This document shows positions 34,909 to 45,974 of a DNA stretch of 64,000 bases, piece by piece; position 1 is the stretch's first letter, and the number at the start of each line of letters is the position of its first letter. The translations under genes and the position numbers were made by a program. The notes below the pieces were generated by a model. The model saw nothing but the letters and a program-made list of their open reading frames with translations, did no database searches and had not been told where the DNA came from. The stretch comes from Schizochytrium sp. TIO01 (taxonomy: Eukaryota > Sar > Bigyra > Thraustochytrida > Thraustochytriidae): assembly GCA_004764695.1 (NCBI GenBank), contig SMSO01000037.1, positions 1,534,247 through 1,598,246 of the forward strand, read 5' to 3'.

Positions 34909-37900
34909 GAGGGAAACTGTACAGCTTTTCTACAACCAAGAATCCACTTCCTTCGTGGCACCTGATGTTTCATTCAATAAATTAATTTATACTGCCTCAT
35001 AGTCTGTACATATCGTTTCAAATAGCGTTCTTGAAATTCAAAAATGTCACACATGATACCATGCGCAGGTGCATTTTTTTACGAGAACATCCTCAATCTG
35101 AGACTGGACTTCGCCAACAGCTATTGTTTTCGACGTCATTAACTATTCCTTTCCTCCATTTCTCTACCTACATCCCTCGCTGATAGCTTTGCGCTAACCT
35201 GCAATACGTCAATTTCTTTACTTAATACATATAAATATCACAACTCATGAATGTCTTCAAGAAAGTTAAATAGCTCATCATATACTGCCGAAAGAAAATA
35301 ATCTTGGATCATTTTGATTTACCAAGTCAATCAATCTACGAAGATACGAAACAAAATCCAAGCAAACTTTAATATTGTCAGAGCAATTATTAATGTCCTG
35401 TTATAGGTAGCCTAAAGTTTTCAGTTCGTTTGGACGCTAAATGGTGTCGGGCTTTTTCTTCTGGCTTCAATCAATAGACGACAGGACAAGTAAAACATGA
35501 TAAGATGAAGCAATTGTAAACTGAGTACGCGGAATTCAAGGGAAAAAATGTGCAAACGAAAGGAACTCATGAAAATTTTGACATAATGGTTAATTCGAGA
35601 ATGCGAATGTAGTTCACGTTTTGGCTAAAGTTTCATCTTTTAAATGAATAAAAATCGAGTGTACACTTAGTCAGAGTGTTTGAATTCACGATATTATTAT
35701 ACTTGTGGTGTCTATTTGCATTCAAACTGGCACTTAGAACTGGAACATAAATTAAGGATTAATAGAACTTGTTTCTACATCAGGAAAAACCTCACTTAAA
35801 GGTAGCTTTGATAAGAGAGTTCCCCTTACCTCTCGAGTGAACTGGTCATCACCATGCAATTTGAGCTTTTCCCTTCATTTCTATGCTTCATCATATTATA
35901 CCTGGGCAATCATGACAGCCGGCAGCTTATTCTTCGTGGTGCACGCAAGATGTTAACATATGTAGCAGATATCCAAAATTCCAAGTGTGCTTCGAGTTTT
36001 CTAACTCAATAAACTGGATTCTGGAATTTGCCTTAGGAGCTCATCAATAAAAGCAACTAATGAGGTTAAATTTCAGTCCATTTCAATCCTAAATCGGTTA
36101 CTACAGTCTAGCATGTAAAATGGTTATTTATGTGGAGAGATATTTTTTCACATGGTTCAATGTTTGAACCTCGACACGCTACTGGACCATCACACTATGT
36201 GGGTATTTCCATTGCATAGCATGCAGTAGTGACAACCGCCTATTTGGGGTGTTGCGCTTGGGGAGATGTATGGTTTCTTTAGTAAATTTCTTAATAGGCT
36301 TACTGGAAAATTCTAACCCAACGCTTTGTACGATCAATCCTGGGGATCTCAAGATGTCAAAAATTTTTGTAGGGCGCAGGAAAACATCTGGTGGATTCAG
36401 TCATGTGCGTGAGAAGGTATTTAAAGAGGAAAGAAAAAAGTTGGCGCTGACAATGCCGATGCTTTCAACAACAAAAAAGAAGTACCTAGCTGGCTAGATT
36501 CTTCTTATGCACTGCTATTTTCTCTCATTTAAAAAGATTGTTTCTTAGTAAAATAAAATAAAGTGACCTAAAAAAATAAAAAATAAAACAGCCAAAGGAG
36601 GACAATCCAATCTTCCTTCTACATTATAGAATGAAAATCCAAGTCCTAGCCCAAGATATCAGCGCAATGCGATTTTTGCGAGAAGAGAGGATATAGATTT
36701 CTTATTCCTTTTCATCTGTTTGCACAATGTCATTAATAACTATATCAGATAAACAAAGCGACAGCTCTGCGTTCCCTTTCAAGAAATTCATTGAACTCTA
36801 CTAGCTAGGTACTGAGTGTATTACTGGCATAGGCCGTCTGTGGCCTACTTTCAGCTGTCCAGTTTATCACCCCCCCCCCATTTCCCCATCATTTCACAGA
36901 ATTGACCTACGCACTGCACAGTGTTAACTATCTGCGGCGATGAATTTCTATTAGGTAAACGGTCTTCTTCCTCCCATTGGTACCTCTCCATTTATTTTTT
37001 CTTCTTTTGAAAGGTATTTGTGTCTATGAATTTCCAACTTATTTCTTCAAGTTGTTTGTTAATGTTCTTTCCAGGTATCACGGCGGTCTTTGAATAATTT
37101 CACTCCGTTCCCATTCAGTCTCTCAACATTTGTCCCTCCTGGTATCGCTACTCTCTCGCTCTTATATTCTCAACTTCACGTCTTAGCAACGTCCCCAATA
37201 CTTGAGCAAGTGAGCAACCAAGAAAGAAAAAGGTAAGAAGAGGCTATTGCAACCGAACTTCGTACCCGACTGACATCCAGCTAGCCCACCTTGGTATGTC
37301 ATCGTGAAATCCTGTGTGTCTTTTCTACGATAGCTCTTATGTCAATATCCCAAAGTATCCCTCTTTTGTCGCAGGCAGAATGATGGATGCCATGGGTATT
37401 TCAAGAAGTATCAACGAGTTGAATTGAGTCTTTCTAATAAAACCAATCTCTCAATGGAGCAAAACGCATCAATGGAGCAAAACGAACACCAATCAACATG
37501 AATTTCTTGGAAATGGACCGCAAATCATGATGCCTAGATAATGAACGGCATCCATCCACTACATCTGAACAAACAGAAGAAGCGACACATCAGTACCTAC
37601 TATAATAATCGAGGAGACTGGAGTTCATCTGTTCCCCAACCCCACGTGGGCTTTTTGTAATGATTTGAGAGAATGAAAGAATCATACCAATAATGAAATA
37701 AAAAGTAATGTTGGTCATATAGTGAAAGTGAGAAAGTTTATATGTTTCCTCCAATTATTTATAAGAAACATAGCCTTTTTTGTTTTACCTTTTTTCAACG
37801 ACATAGTAGATAAATAGATAAACGGTATGTTATAGTTCTACGACTAGGACCTTAATTGTTTCTTGTGTTGTTTTTTCATTTCTTTCAATAACTTTTTTCC

Positions 37901-38523
37901 GTCATTATGTATAGAAACGTTTTTTGTTTTCTTCCAATTTTTCTCAACGTGCAGCAAAACGGATTGCACTACCGCTACTACCGGCGAGAACTGACATCCC
38001 ACTCCTCGTGCGCTCAGACTTCTTGGGCTTGCAGCAAACAGAAAGCTACCTGCCTGGTTACCCAAGTGAACAGCTGACTGCCTAATTGGCTGTTCTTAGC
38101 CCGGCATATACTCGTGCTTGTGTGCGCGTGCACCGCGCAGAGCAGCTCGCGAAGCCTCGGTTCGCACTGAGCTGTCGTCTCCCTGTGCCTGGATTAGACT
38201 TCATCGTCTCATCTTCTCCTCTATTCTCACACCTATAACAAGGCTTTCTACTTAGTACCCAGCCCTAGTCCCCATTACCAGCGCCATCTTCTTGCCGTTG
38301 CTATTGTTGTTGTCATCGCTGTTTCCACCGGTTGTTGCGGCGCAGTGCGCTCAATCTGGGAGGCAGTTTGGTTCTGAAAACATTAGGGCAAACCTAAACA
38401 CAATATCAGAGTTCATTCATCCTAGTATAGGGGCTTCAAGGCACATTCATCATTAGCTTCTTAAGTTGCTAGTGCAATTTGCAAGTCGAAGTAGGCTCCT
38501 TCTCAAGAAGCTTCAGAAAAATA
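34909..38523. other. Intergenic between USP and Pumilio
   Basis: 3.6 kb with no supportable gene. The open frame at 36249-36497 has no recognisable signature. A run of nine C occurs near 36870. The last 700 bases upstream of the Pumilio ATG are more GC-balanced and probably hold promoter and a long 5' leader. Confidence 0.55.
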
Positions 38524-41500
38524 ATGCAGAAATCTATTCGTTCGCGTGCAGTGAGCCCAAGAATGACTACTTCAACATCAAACAGAAGTATCTCCATGGA
38601 CGAAGAGAATGTACCGCCTTCTGAAAATTGCAGTCGCATGAGCAACCAGAACCCCAATGTCACATTATTCGACTCAGATAACTCCAAGCTGAAGCGTTCC
38701 AAGTCACTAACTTGGGATGCTTGTACATGGAATAATAATATCCTTGATAGTGTATCGAGCGTGTGCGAGGAGATCCCCCAAGACGAGTTGGCTTCTGCTA
38801 CTTTACTAGATTTCTTGAAATCTACTGGTGAAACCCCTCGTCTTCCTAAAAAATCGGCCAGCTTTTTTGAAGGTGGGGGCGAGGCCTCTTTGGAGTTTCT
38901 CAGCGAGCTTGCTGAGCGTGGGCACCCAGGGTCTTTCCATGGAAACTCCGTATCGGACCAGACTCTGGGATCGACCTCGGATTCACCAATCAACCAGTTC
39001 TCTCGTTCTCCCTTGGGTAGCAACAAGAAGCTAAGTCGCCGTGCAACTTTTGCTAACTTCCCCAACAATCTTTCTGGTGACACGTTGAGAGGAGGTGCAG
39101 ATCACATGCGTCTTAGACGGGAAGCAGGAGCCTATGAGCACCCCCCTGAATGGACCACGCTTCCAGCAATGATTGAAGTGGAGGATAGTGAGGGAGATGA
39201 AGACGATGAGGATGACGACTACAGTATCTCACAGTTTGATCTGACCGATTTTCACTCTCCAGAAAACCCAGCAATGTCACGTCGCAAAATGCGCCTACGA
39301 CGAGTGAACTCGGCAGAACTAGTTCGCCGGGCGTTCCCAGAAATGCTTTTTGATAGAATTACATCTGAGGCCAACTTAGCTGGGTCAGGATCCACAAGCA
39401 ATCTACAGATGAACACCCCACGTGTGCCAATGCACATCGTTGAAGAGGAGAAAGAGGACGACCGAACTCTTGGAGTTCGGCGTTCTCAAACTCGTCCTGC
39501 GTCTAGCCACGACTTATTGGGCGCCACAAAGGAAGACTATTCTGATATTCATGCGAGAGTTGTTGATGAGGACTACGAAGATGATGATGAAGACGAAGCT
39601 CTGCCCGCTGCCCCCAAACTCATGGAAAACGGAGCCTTTCGCCATCGTACATCTTCAAGCTCTACGGATAGCTCATTTCCTACGACAACAACATCTGGTG
39701 CCACCTCCCCAGCACTTTCTCCTGCTTCACCCGTTCCGCCAGGATTTTCACCCATGGTTTCGGCGCAAACACAAATGAATCACCATGGTAGCCACCCTAT
39801 TCCACAAGACCAACACTATCAAAGTCTATCTTCAGGATCTCATGCTCAAAACTCGCCCTCTGTGCCTATGCCACCAATGCAGTATCCTATGGGATCCTCT
39901 ACATTTCCGACAAATGTGGCTTCTATACCAGGGATGCCGCAAATGGATCCCGAGATGCAACAAGCTATGCAGCAAGCTATGCAACAACAATTTGCTATGT
40001 ACATGCAACAAATGCTGTTTGCTCAACAGCAAGCTGCAGCAGCGGCCAACATGAATCTTGGAATGAATATGGGTATGTCTATGGGCATGAACATGAACAT
40101 GGGTGTGGGTATGAATGTGAGTGCCCCAATGCACTTGGGGTCAGGAAATAATAGCTATACAGCATCTATGCACGCTCAACATTTTCAAGGTTCTCATTCG
40201 CATTATGCCAACCCAGGCACACGCTCTAGAAACTCACAGCGCTCGCCGCAAAGGACTTCACATGCTCAGCAGCAACAGTCTGCTTTGCAAAAGCAGCGGC
40301 ATGGTGAATTTAATAGGACAAGCGATTCACAAAACAATCAGGGCAGTGATATAGAAACCCACAGTGCAGCATATCGTCAGGCGAGTAACCATTATGCTAC
40401 CCAGCAACAAGTGTCACTTACATCCTCCGCTTCATCCTCTTCCGCTTTGATGAACAATTTCAAACATAAAGGAACTCGCCCATCTCCACGAGAGTTGCAA
40501 GGCCACGTGCTGGAGTTTGCTTGTGACTCGCTTGGTTCAAGGCTGCTGCAGCAAATAATGCCACGCGCAGCTCCTGAGCACCAAAAGGCTTTGATGGATG
40601 AACTTATACATGATGTCTTGCAAGTAACCTGCGATCTTTTTGGCAATTATGTAATTCAGGTTTTTCTTCAACATGCTACGTCCGAACAGCGAGACATGGT
40701 TGCACGCATTATGCGTGGAAGCGTTCTCGATCTTAGCAAACATGCGCACGGTTGTCGAGTAGTGCAGCGGATTCTAGAGCTTGCAAGTCCTCGAGAGCGC
40801 TTAGAGCTCATGGAGGAGGTTATTTTAGATCCAAATGTACTTTGGGAAGCAGCTATGGATACACATGCTTCCCATGTTTTGCAGAAAGCTCTTCTGGTTC
40901 TTCAACACGATCTTGAGCCTGAATTGACGCTTCGCCCTGGCAGAGGCTTGAAGCCTACCACTTTGGCTCGTGGCTCAGGTACAGGAAGTTCTGGAGCGCC
41001 GCGTACTCACGGGGGTCGATCTGTAGCCCCTCATGGTAGTGCAGCAAATGGGCATGCTACGAACAATCATGGTCAAATTTTGTCCTCAATGACACGTACC
41101 GAAAATAATGAACTTCGTGAAAGGTGCCGTGTTCTCATTGAAACTGTTGAACAACTCGTCTCCTCAGAGGTCATGACCATGGCGATTAACCCTAACGCAT
41201 GTCGTCTTGTGCAACGTGTACTAGCCGACTGTGACCGCACTCGCTCGGACCATGTACGAATTGTCATGGATGTTGTGGAGAGTGACTATTCTCGTTTGGC
41301 TCTTGATCAACATGGAAACTTTATCCTGCAGCATATTTTACAGTTTGGTCAGCAAGACCAGGCAAACCGAATTCAGGAATTTGTGTCCAGTCGATGTGTG
41401 GATCTTGCTCAGCATAAGTTTGGTTCCCATCTTGTTGAGCAGTGTCTTGTCACTGGTACCCTTGATCAAGCAAACTTCATTGTAGACCAAATTCTTGACG

Positions 41501-41697
41501 CCCCTGCTTGGCTCTTATTGAATTTGATGAAAGATCCCTATGCGAACTTTGTTCTACAACGAGCATACGAAATTTCTGACGAACAGCGCCAGTCGCGCAT
41601 TGCTTCCGAGGTTGAGTCTCGACACGAAATCCTCATGCAGTTCACTCACGGACGGCACATTATTTCATTCCTGGCAAAACGCCGTGTGTCCAAGTAA
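38524..41697 (+). CDS. Pumilio/PUF-family RNA-binding protein
   Basis: 1057 residues; binds 3' UTR motifs and represses or localises mRNAs. The first 640 residues are disordered: Ser-rich, an acidic run (about 218-232), then Gln/Met-rich and Met/Gly/Asn-rich tracts (about 475-532) of prion-like type. The C-terminal Pumilio domain (about 650-1050) has eight repeats with RNA-reading residues S672/Q676, N708/Q712, C744/Q748, S783/Q787, C893/Q897, N932/Q936, S968/E972 and N1008/Q1012. By the PUF code, repeats 8 to 1 read U-G-U-A-A-A-U-A, a UGUANAUA-class site. About 70 residues of Gly/Ser/His-rich insert interrupt the domain between repeats 4 and 5. The ATG at 38524 is the first in frame; upstream frame lacks ATG. 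No intron. Confidence 0.95.
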   Translation: MQKSIRSRAVSPRMTTSTSNRSISMDEENVPPSENCSRMSNQNPNVTLFDSDNSKLKRSKSLTWDACTWNNNILDSVSSVCEEIPQDELASATLLDFLKSTGETPRLPKKSASFFEGGGEASLEFLSELAERGHPGSFHGNSVSDQTLGSTSDSPINQFSRSPLGSNKKLSRRATFANFPNNLSGDTLRGGADHMRLRREAGAYEHPPEWTTLPAMIEVEDSEGDEDDEDDDYSISQFDLTDFHSPENPAMSRRKMRLRRVNSAELVRRAFPEMLFDRITSEANLAGSGSTSNLQMNTPRVPMHIVEEEKEDDRTLGVRRSQTRPASSHDLLGATKEDYSDIHARVVDEDYEDDDEDEALPAAPKLMENGAFRHRTSSSSTDSSFPTTTTSGATSPALSPASPVPPGFSPMVSAQTQMNHHGSHPIPQDQHYQSLSSGSHAQNSPSVPMPPMQYPMGSSTFPTNVASIPGMPQMDPEMQQAMQQAMQQQFAMYMQQMLFAQQQAAAAANMNLGMNMGMSMGMNMNMGVGMNVSAPMHLGSGNNSYTASMHAQHFQGSHSHYANPGTRSRNSQRSPQRTSHAQQQQSALQKQRHGEFNRTSDSQNNQGSDIETHSAAYRQASNHYATQQQVSLTSSASSSSALMNNFKHKGTRPSPRELQGHVLEFACDSLGSRLLQQIMPRAAPEHQKALMDELIHDVLQVTCDLFGNYVIQVFLQHATSEQRDMVARIMRGSVLDLSKHAHGCRVVQRILELASPRERLELMEEVILDPNVLWEAAMDTHASHVLQKALLVLQHDLEPELTLRPGRGLKPTTLARGSGTGSSGAPRTHGGRSVAPHGSAANGHATNNHGQILSSMTRTENNELRERCRVLIETVEQLVSSEVMTMAINPNACRLVQRVLADCDRTRSDHVRIVMDVVESDYSRLALDQHGNFILQHILQFGQQDQANRIQEFVSSRCVDLAQHKFGSHLVEQCLVTGTLDQANFIVDQILDAPAWLLLNLMKDPYANFVLQRAYEISDEQRQSRIASEVESRHEILMQFTHGRHIISFLAKRRVSK

Positions 41698-42691
41698 TCT
41701 TACCATTCTAGGTCAAGTATGTAGAGTGTAGATGGTATTAATGGGCTGTTGTTCCGTCAATTTGCGGTCAAAGATGGGCTGCGAGATGTTTAGTGCTTAT
41801 GCATTTGAATGCATTTTCTTTGCTTGCATGAACATCATATTTCTGAAGATAAGATAGTGGTACTTATTGCGCTGGCCAACTGAACATGTTTCAGGTGCGC
41901 GGGGATGTTTTTTTGAGCCATAACGTGAAATGAAATTAGATCACGTCAACCCTTCTGATATTAAGAGATCCTGAGAGAATGCAATGTAATGATTCTCGAT
42001 TGAGTTGTTAGAGAAGGTATAAAAATCTTTGAATATATTCTTATGTTTTCTGCATCTTGTAGGTGGTGTGCGTAGAGACGAAAAACGTGGATACGGATTA
42101 TTAAGATCCTCGGTTTCACTTACGACTACATTTTCAAACTCTGTAGGTGAGTGCGTTGCCAGGCTTCCCAGTGTTCTGTGCAGGGCTGTGCGCTGGTAAC
42201 CAAGGTGAAAAGGACGAAAAGAGTGAATTTTCCCAAATTATAATATCCTAATGAAGGATTGTTTTATGTAAAACTTCGAGTCGAACGAAGCTGTGGATTA
42301 GAATTTTAACACATTCATTTACTTTATAATGAGACCTTCAAGGTAAAAGGGGGGAATGCGAGGGCAGGGCAGAGGATAGGTTGATCTGTTCATTAATTTC
42401 CATGTGTTCGTAATTATGTTTGTTTGCCTTGCATATTTGTTTGTCGATCAATTTAAAGATCTATTCTTTGTATTGATCCCGCCACAAGGACAATAAATTC
42501 AGGATGCTGGTAGGGGTTTACTTGGGCTATGCTTCACGAATGAAGTTTAGAGAACTCAGGTCGAGTTGACAGTGTTGTGTTTCTTTTAAGTCAATCTGCA
42601 AAGGCACGTTGGTGTATATGCACATTCAATATGTGAGCTAAAAAGGTTAGGTTTGAAAAAAAAAAAGAAGAAGAAAGACAGCGACAGTAAA
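41698..42691. other. Convergent spacer between Pumilio and TND protein
   Basis: 3' UTRs of two converging genes, AT-rich. A poly-A/AAG run near 42655-42680 lies just past the TND stop codon. No gene seen. Confidence 0.6.
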
Positions 42692-44113
42692 TTAGCGTTT
42701 TGCCATTTTCCGGCGGCGCTCTCTCTCCCTCTCTTTCTTTTCTTCTTGCTCGGCTAGGTAGTCCTCGTATTGACCGATTCGAGCACTTTCCTCCTCCTCG
42801 CGTTCACTAAATTCACGAGAAGCAGAAAGCCTTTCTCGGCGTTGCTTCATCCATGAAGACATATCCATCGCCTCATCTTCTGAACCAGAGTCATTGTTTC
42901 CCGAGTCTGACAGGTCATCATCATCACTTCCATCCTTCGACCGCCGAGACTTTTTGCCATCTTTTTCTTTCTTCTGTTTCTTCTTTTTTTTGTCTTTTTT
43001 ATCACTCTTTTTTCGCTTATCCTTATCTTTGGAAGAGTTGGCATCGCTTCTGGACTTTCGAAGGCTGGGATCGTCCGGGTTTAAAGTTTTGACTTGTGTG
43101 GACTTCCGGGATTGCTCAAACTCACGCTTTCTTTTTTCTGCTCGGGCTGAGGATTCGGTAAAACGGGTTGCCGCCTCCTCCTTTGATATCTTAACGGCCT
43201 CGGCCTTGGCGCTTTCCTTTTTGGCTTGGGCCAAACGTTCCTTTAGGACTTTCGTGGTCATCTCGGCAGCTGATTTGACCTTTTCATTCGAGCTCTTCAT
43301 GAGTGAGGCGATAGCTCCACCTGCGCCGGTGCGTTTCATGTCGACGATTGTGATTCGCTTGATGTTTCGAATGCGATCGAGTAGGACTACCATATTTTTG
43401 TAATCCCTTGCCTTTGTTTCCTCTTTTAGCTTGCGTACACAGTCGTCCAGTGAGAGCAAGCTAACGCCGAAGCCAGTTAGGCGAGGTCGCTTCACATCTT
43501 CTCCTGCTGGTGTGGTAGCTTCACCACCATTTGTTGCAGCAGTAGATGGTGCAGGCGATGGTGTTCTTGAGGGCGACGGCGTTATGTCCAGTCCATTGGT
43601 TTCTTTGGTACCATTCTTGTCTGATATCAGTACCTCGCAACCTGGGCCTTTTTGACTACCAGACGAAGTCTTGGTTTCTGGTTGACCCTGCAGTTCTTGC
43701 CCCTTCTCCGCAGGATTTTGTACCTCTAGATTAAGCGAAGAAGGTTTTGAAGAAGAAGAAGGAGGCACAGGAGAAACAGTTGGAGATGTCAATAAGGTTG
43801 AGGCAGAAGCAGAAGAGACGTTTTGCACTTGAGTCTGTGCTGGGGAGACTGGCTGTGGACCTTTGAGAGCATCTAAAGCCTTTTGGCACTCTTGCTGGAC
43901 ATCATTTTTAAGAGCTGCAGCTCCGAGCTTACTTGCAGCGAGCTTGCCAAGAAGGGACTCCAAGGTGTTCCGGTTGGCTTGATCGACTTGCTGCTGGGCT
44001 TCGATCTCCGAGCGAAGGTCGCGCAGTGCGGTCACAAGGTTTTTGCAAGCGCGCTCCTCAGCCTCCACAGCGCGCAAGAGCGCCTTCTTACGCTCCAATA
44101 GCTCTAGCACCAT
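42692..44113 (-). CDS. TFIIS N-terminal-domain (TND/LW) nuclear protein
   Basis: 473 residues, probably a transcription-elongation or chromatin factor. Residues 1-82 form a predicted coiled coil (LLERKKALLRAVEAEERACK and on). A Ser/Pro/Thr-rich linker follows. Residues about 222-296 have the helical-bundle pattern of the TFIIS N-terminal/IBD family: LDDCVRKLKEETKARDYKNM, VVLLDRIRNIKRITIVDMKRTG, ASLMKSS, and VKSAAEMTTKVLKERL. The rest is strongly charged: Lys-rich at 365-393 with nuclear-signal clusters, acidic Asp/Ser at 395-415, and an Arg/Glu-rich end closing in KMAKR. I set the start at the ATG at 44113. An in-frame upstream ATG at 44311 would add a hydrophobic stretch encoded by an ATTC-type low-complexity run, more likely leader or intron. 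Member of a family with IWS1, Spn1 and LEDGF; the precise orthologue is unclear. Confidence 0.75.
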   Translation of the reverse strand: MVLELLERKKALLRAVEAEERACKNLVTALRDLRSEIEAQQQVDQANRNTLESLLGKLAASKLGAAALKNDVQQECQKALDALKGPQPVSPAQTQVQNVSSASASTLLTSPTVSPVPPSSSSKPSSLNLEVQNPAEKGQELQGQPETKTSSGSQKGPGCEVLISDKNGTKETNGLDITPSPSRTPSPAPSTAATNGGEATTPAGEDVKRPRLTGFGVSLLSLDDCVRKLKEETKARDYKNMVVLLDRIRNIKRITIVDMKRTGAGGAIASLMKSSNEKVKSAAEMTTKVLKERLAQAKKESAKAEAVKISKEEAATRFTESSARAEKRKREFEQSRKSTQVKTLNPDDPSLRKSRSDANSSKDKDKRKKSDKKDKKKKKQKKEKDGKKSRRSKDGSDDDDLSDSGNNDSGSEDEAMDMSSWMKQRRERLSASREFSEREEEESARIGQYEDYLAEQEEKKERERERRRKMAKR

Positions 44114-45974
44114 TGCCTCGTCGCTCTCGCGCTCTCTCCTGCCGCTGAGGAGAGACTCGTCGAGAGCGCTTTGATGGAGAAGAAATGAATGAAAATACAA
44201 ATGGATGAGTGAATGATGAATGAATAAATGAATGAACAGTAATGAATAAAGGTAAAGCGCAAAATTGACGGTCCCACTCATGGTACCGAGAGCAACGCCT
44301 TTCGGTACCATTCTACAAATGCAGTAGTGTTAGCTACTAGGTACTATCTCCAACCTACTTACTTAGTTAAAGGCTATGTGGACCACATTTAAGGCAGTAG
44401 TTACCACACGAACCTCCACCTACCTACTATCACTGAGTTGAATGAAATTTAGAATGAGAGGCAAGTTGGAGTAGACTTTTAGTATTATGATGCCCTCTCA
44501 GAGGCTACTCGCTATCAATTCTTTGACTTAGGTTAAACTTAAATCAAAATGATCATAGTCGTTTGAGTACTATCACTCCTTTGACTTGCTTCATGTTAAA
44601 CATTCTCCAGATCATGATGGTAGTATCTGGGTAAGGTACCCAGCTACAATGGGTAGGCTAGGTTTGTAAGGATTACACGGAAACAAGGACGAACACCCAT
44701 CACTCTAACGCTAGTGAGCAGGTAGGTTCGCAAGCACTGCTAAATCAATGACTTACATAGAGTGATGGTAATCAACATCCTCTGCTAGGACTTATTGTCT
44801 TGCAAGGCAACAATAAGTATCAAAGGCCAGGCCCTCCCGTAAGAGTTCATCGAGGAAGCCTTGTCGTGAGCACCGTAAAGTTCAAAGACGTTTTTATAAC
44901 TTTCTTCACCCTCACAACCGTCAGTCCGGACTACTCTATTGTTGTTGTGAAGTTGTAGCATCTGACCGAGGTGTTGAGACGCGGGCTTCATGTTAAGCCA
45001 GTTGCGTTTTTGACGAAAGATGTGTAGTTATTTGATGAGCACGCTTGATGAGTAGCCGGTAGACGGAGTTTTGAGTTGATGGTAGTAATTAACGCCGGTC
45101 AATCCATATTGTGATGCACTATTTTCTTTGATAAGATAGAATTGGGCAGTTCCATCTTTGAGATGAGCTACATCGCGGTGACGATGCTGTAGCCTGAAGG
45201 ATCTAGCAGGCTGCCATTCAAATAAAGAAACACATCATAAAGTCAGACGGTAGCTTTCTTGGTCTGGCTTGCGAACTCTCCCCTGTCTAGCCGATGGATC
45301 AAGCTACCTTCTACTTCATCAAACCAAGCAATCTCCTTCTGGCCTAGAGAACTGTCGTGTCCTGCGGATTCGAGATAAAAAGTTCTCTGGAATCAGACAT
45401 TCATCAAGGATGACGTTTTCCTATTTCAAGTCACTACATCGCGAGCCCTATGTTGACGCTCCTCAAATTGCATATCTAGTTTGCGCAACATGAGTGAGCA
45501 TAGAACTATAAAATAAGATGCAGCTCCAGAAGCACCATGCAAGCAAATGAAACCTGGACCTAAGAGATTAGATAAACCATGTAGGAACATCAACGACTAG
45601 CTAGCACTAGGAGGAAGAGGAGGAGAAGCAGGGCACGCATGTTAAGGACACCATCTACGAGCGCTGCGATTGCTTAAGGATTCTCAGGATCTAGGAGATC
45701 ACAGTTTGGAACATTTTTTTTGTATAATCACAATGACGGATCAAACGTTTGTGGTATTGAGCGCTAGAGATGGCCAGGTTGTACCCAAAAGCTGTACGCA
45801 GGCAAACTTGATAGCAGTTGCTTGTGTTGGATCTGAAATGAAACTAGAATATGACTCACATAGTTTATATATCAAAATGTATGCTTTCTTTTGTTTTATT
45901 CTCTTCTCTTCTATATATCCTTTGGTATAAACCTTCAACTACTACTTGACACCAAGGTATGTAACCATAAAAGT
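44114..45974. other. Intergenic with decayed reading frames
   Basis: Includes the ATGA/TTCA-type low-complexity leader of the TND gene (about 44165-44250). On the minus strand, from about 45400 down to 44785, there are protein-like reading frames interrupted by stops and shifts (for example a stretch reading QKEIAWFDEVEGSLIHRL). This suggests a dead gene or transposon fragment, but I cannot name a family. The open frame at 45670-45930 (+) is unrecognised. Confidence 0.45.

Noticed and set aside
44114-44311. Hydrophobic N-terminal extension of the TND protein, looking like a signal anchor
   Set aside because: It comes from a TTCATTCA-type low-complexity run and makes no sense on a nuclear protein. 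The next ATG fits better, though the true leader is unproven.
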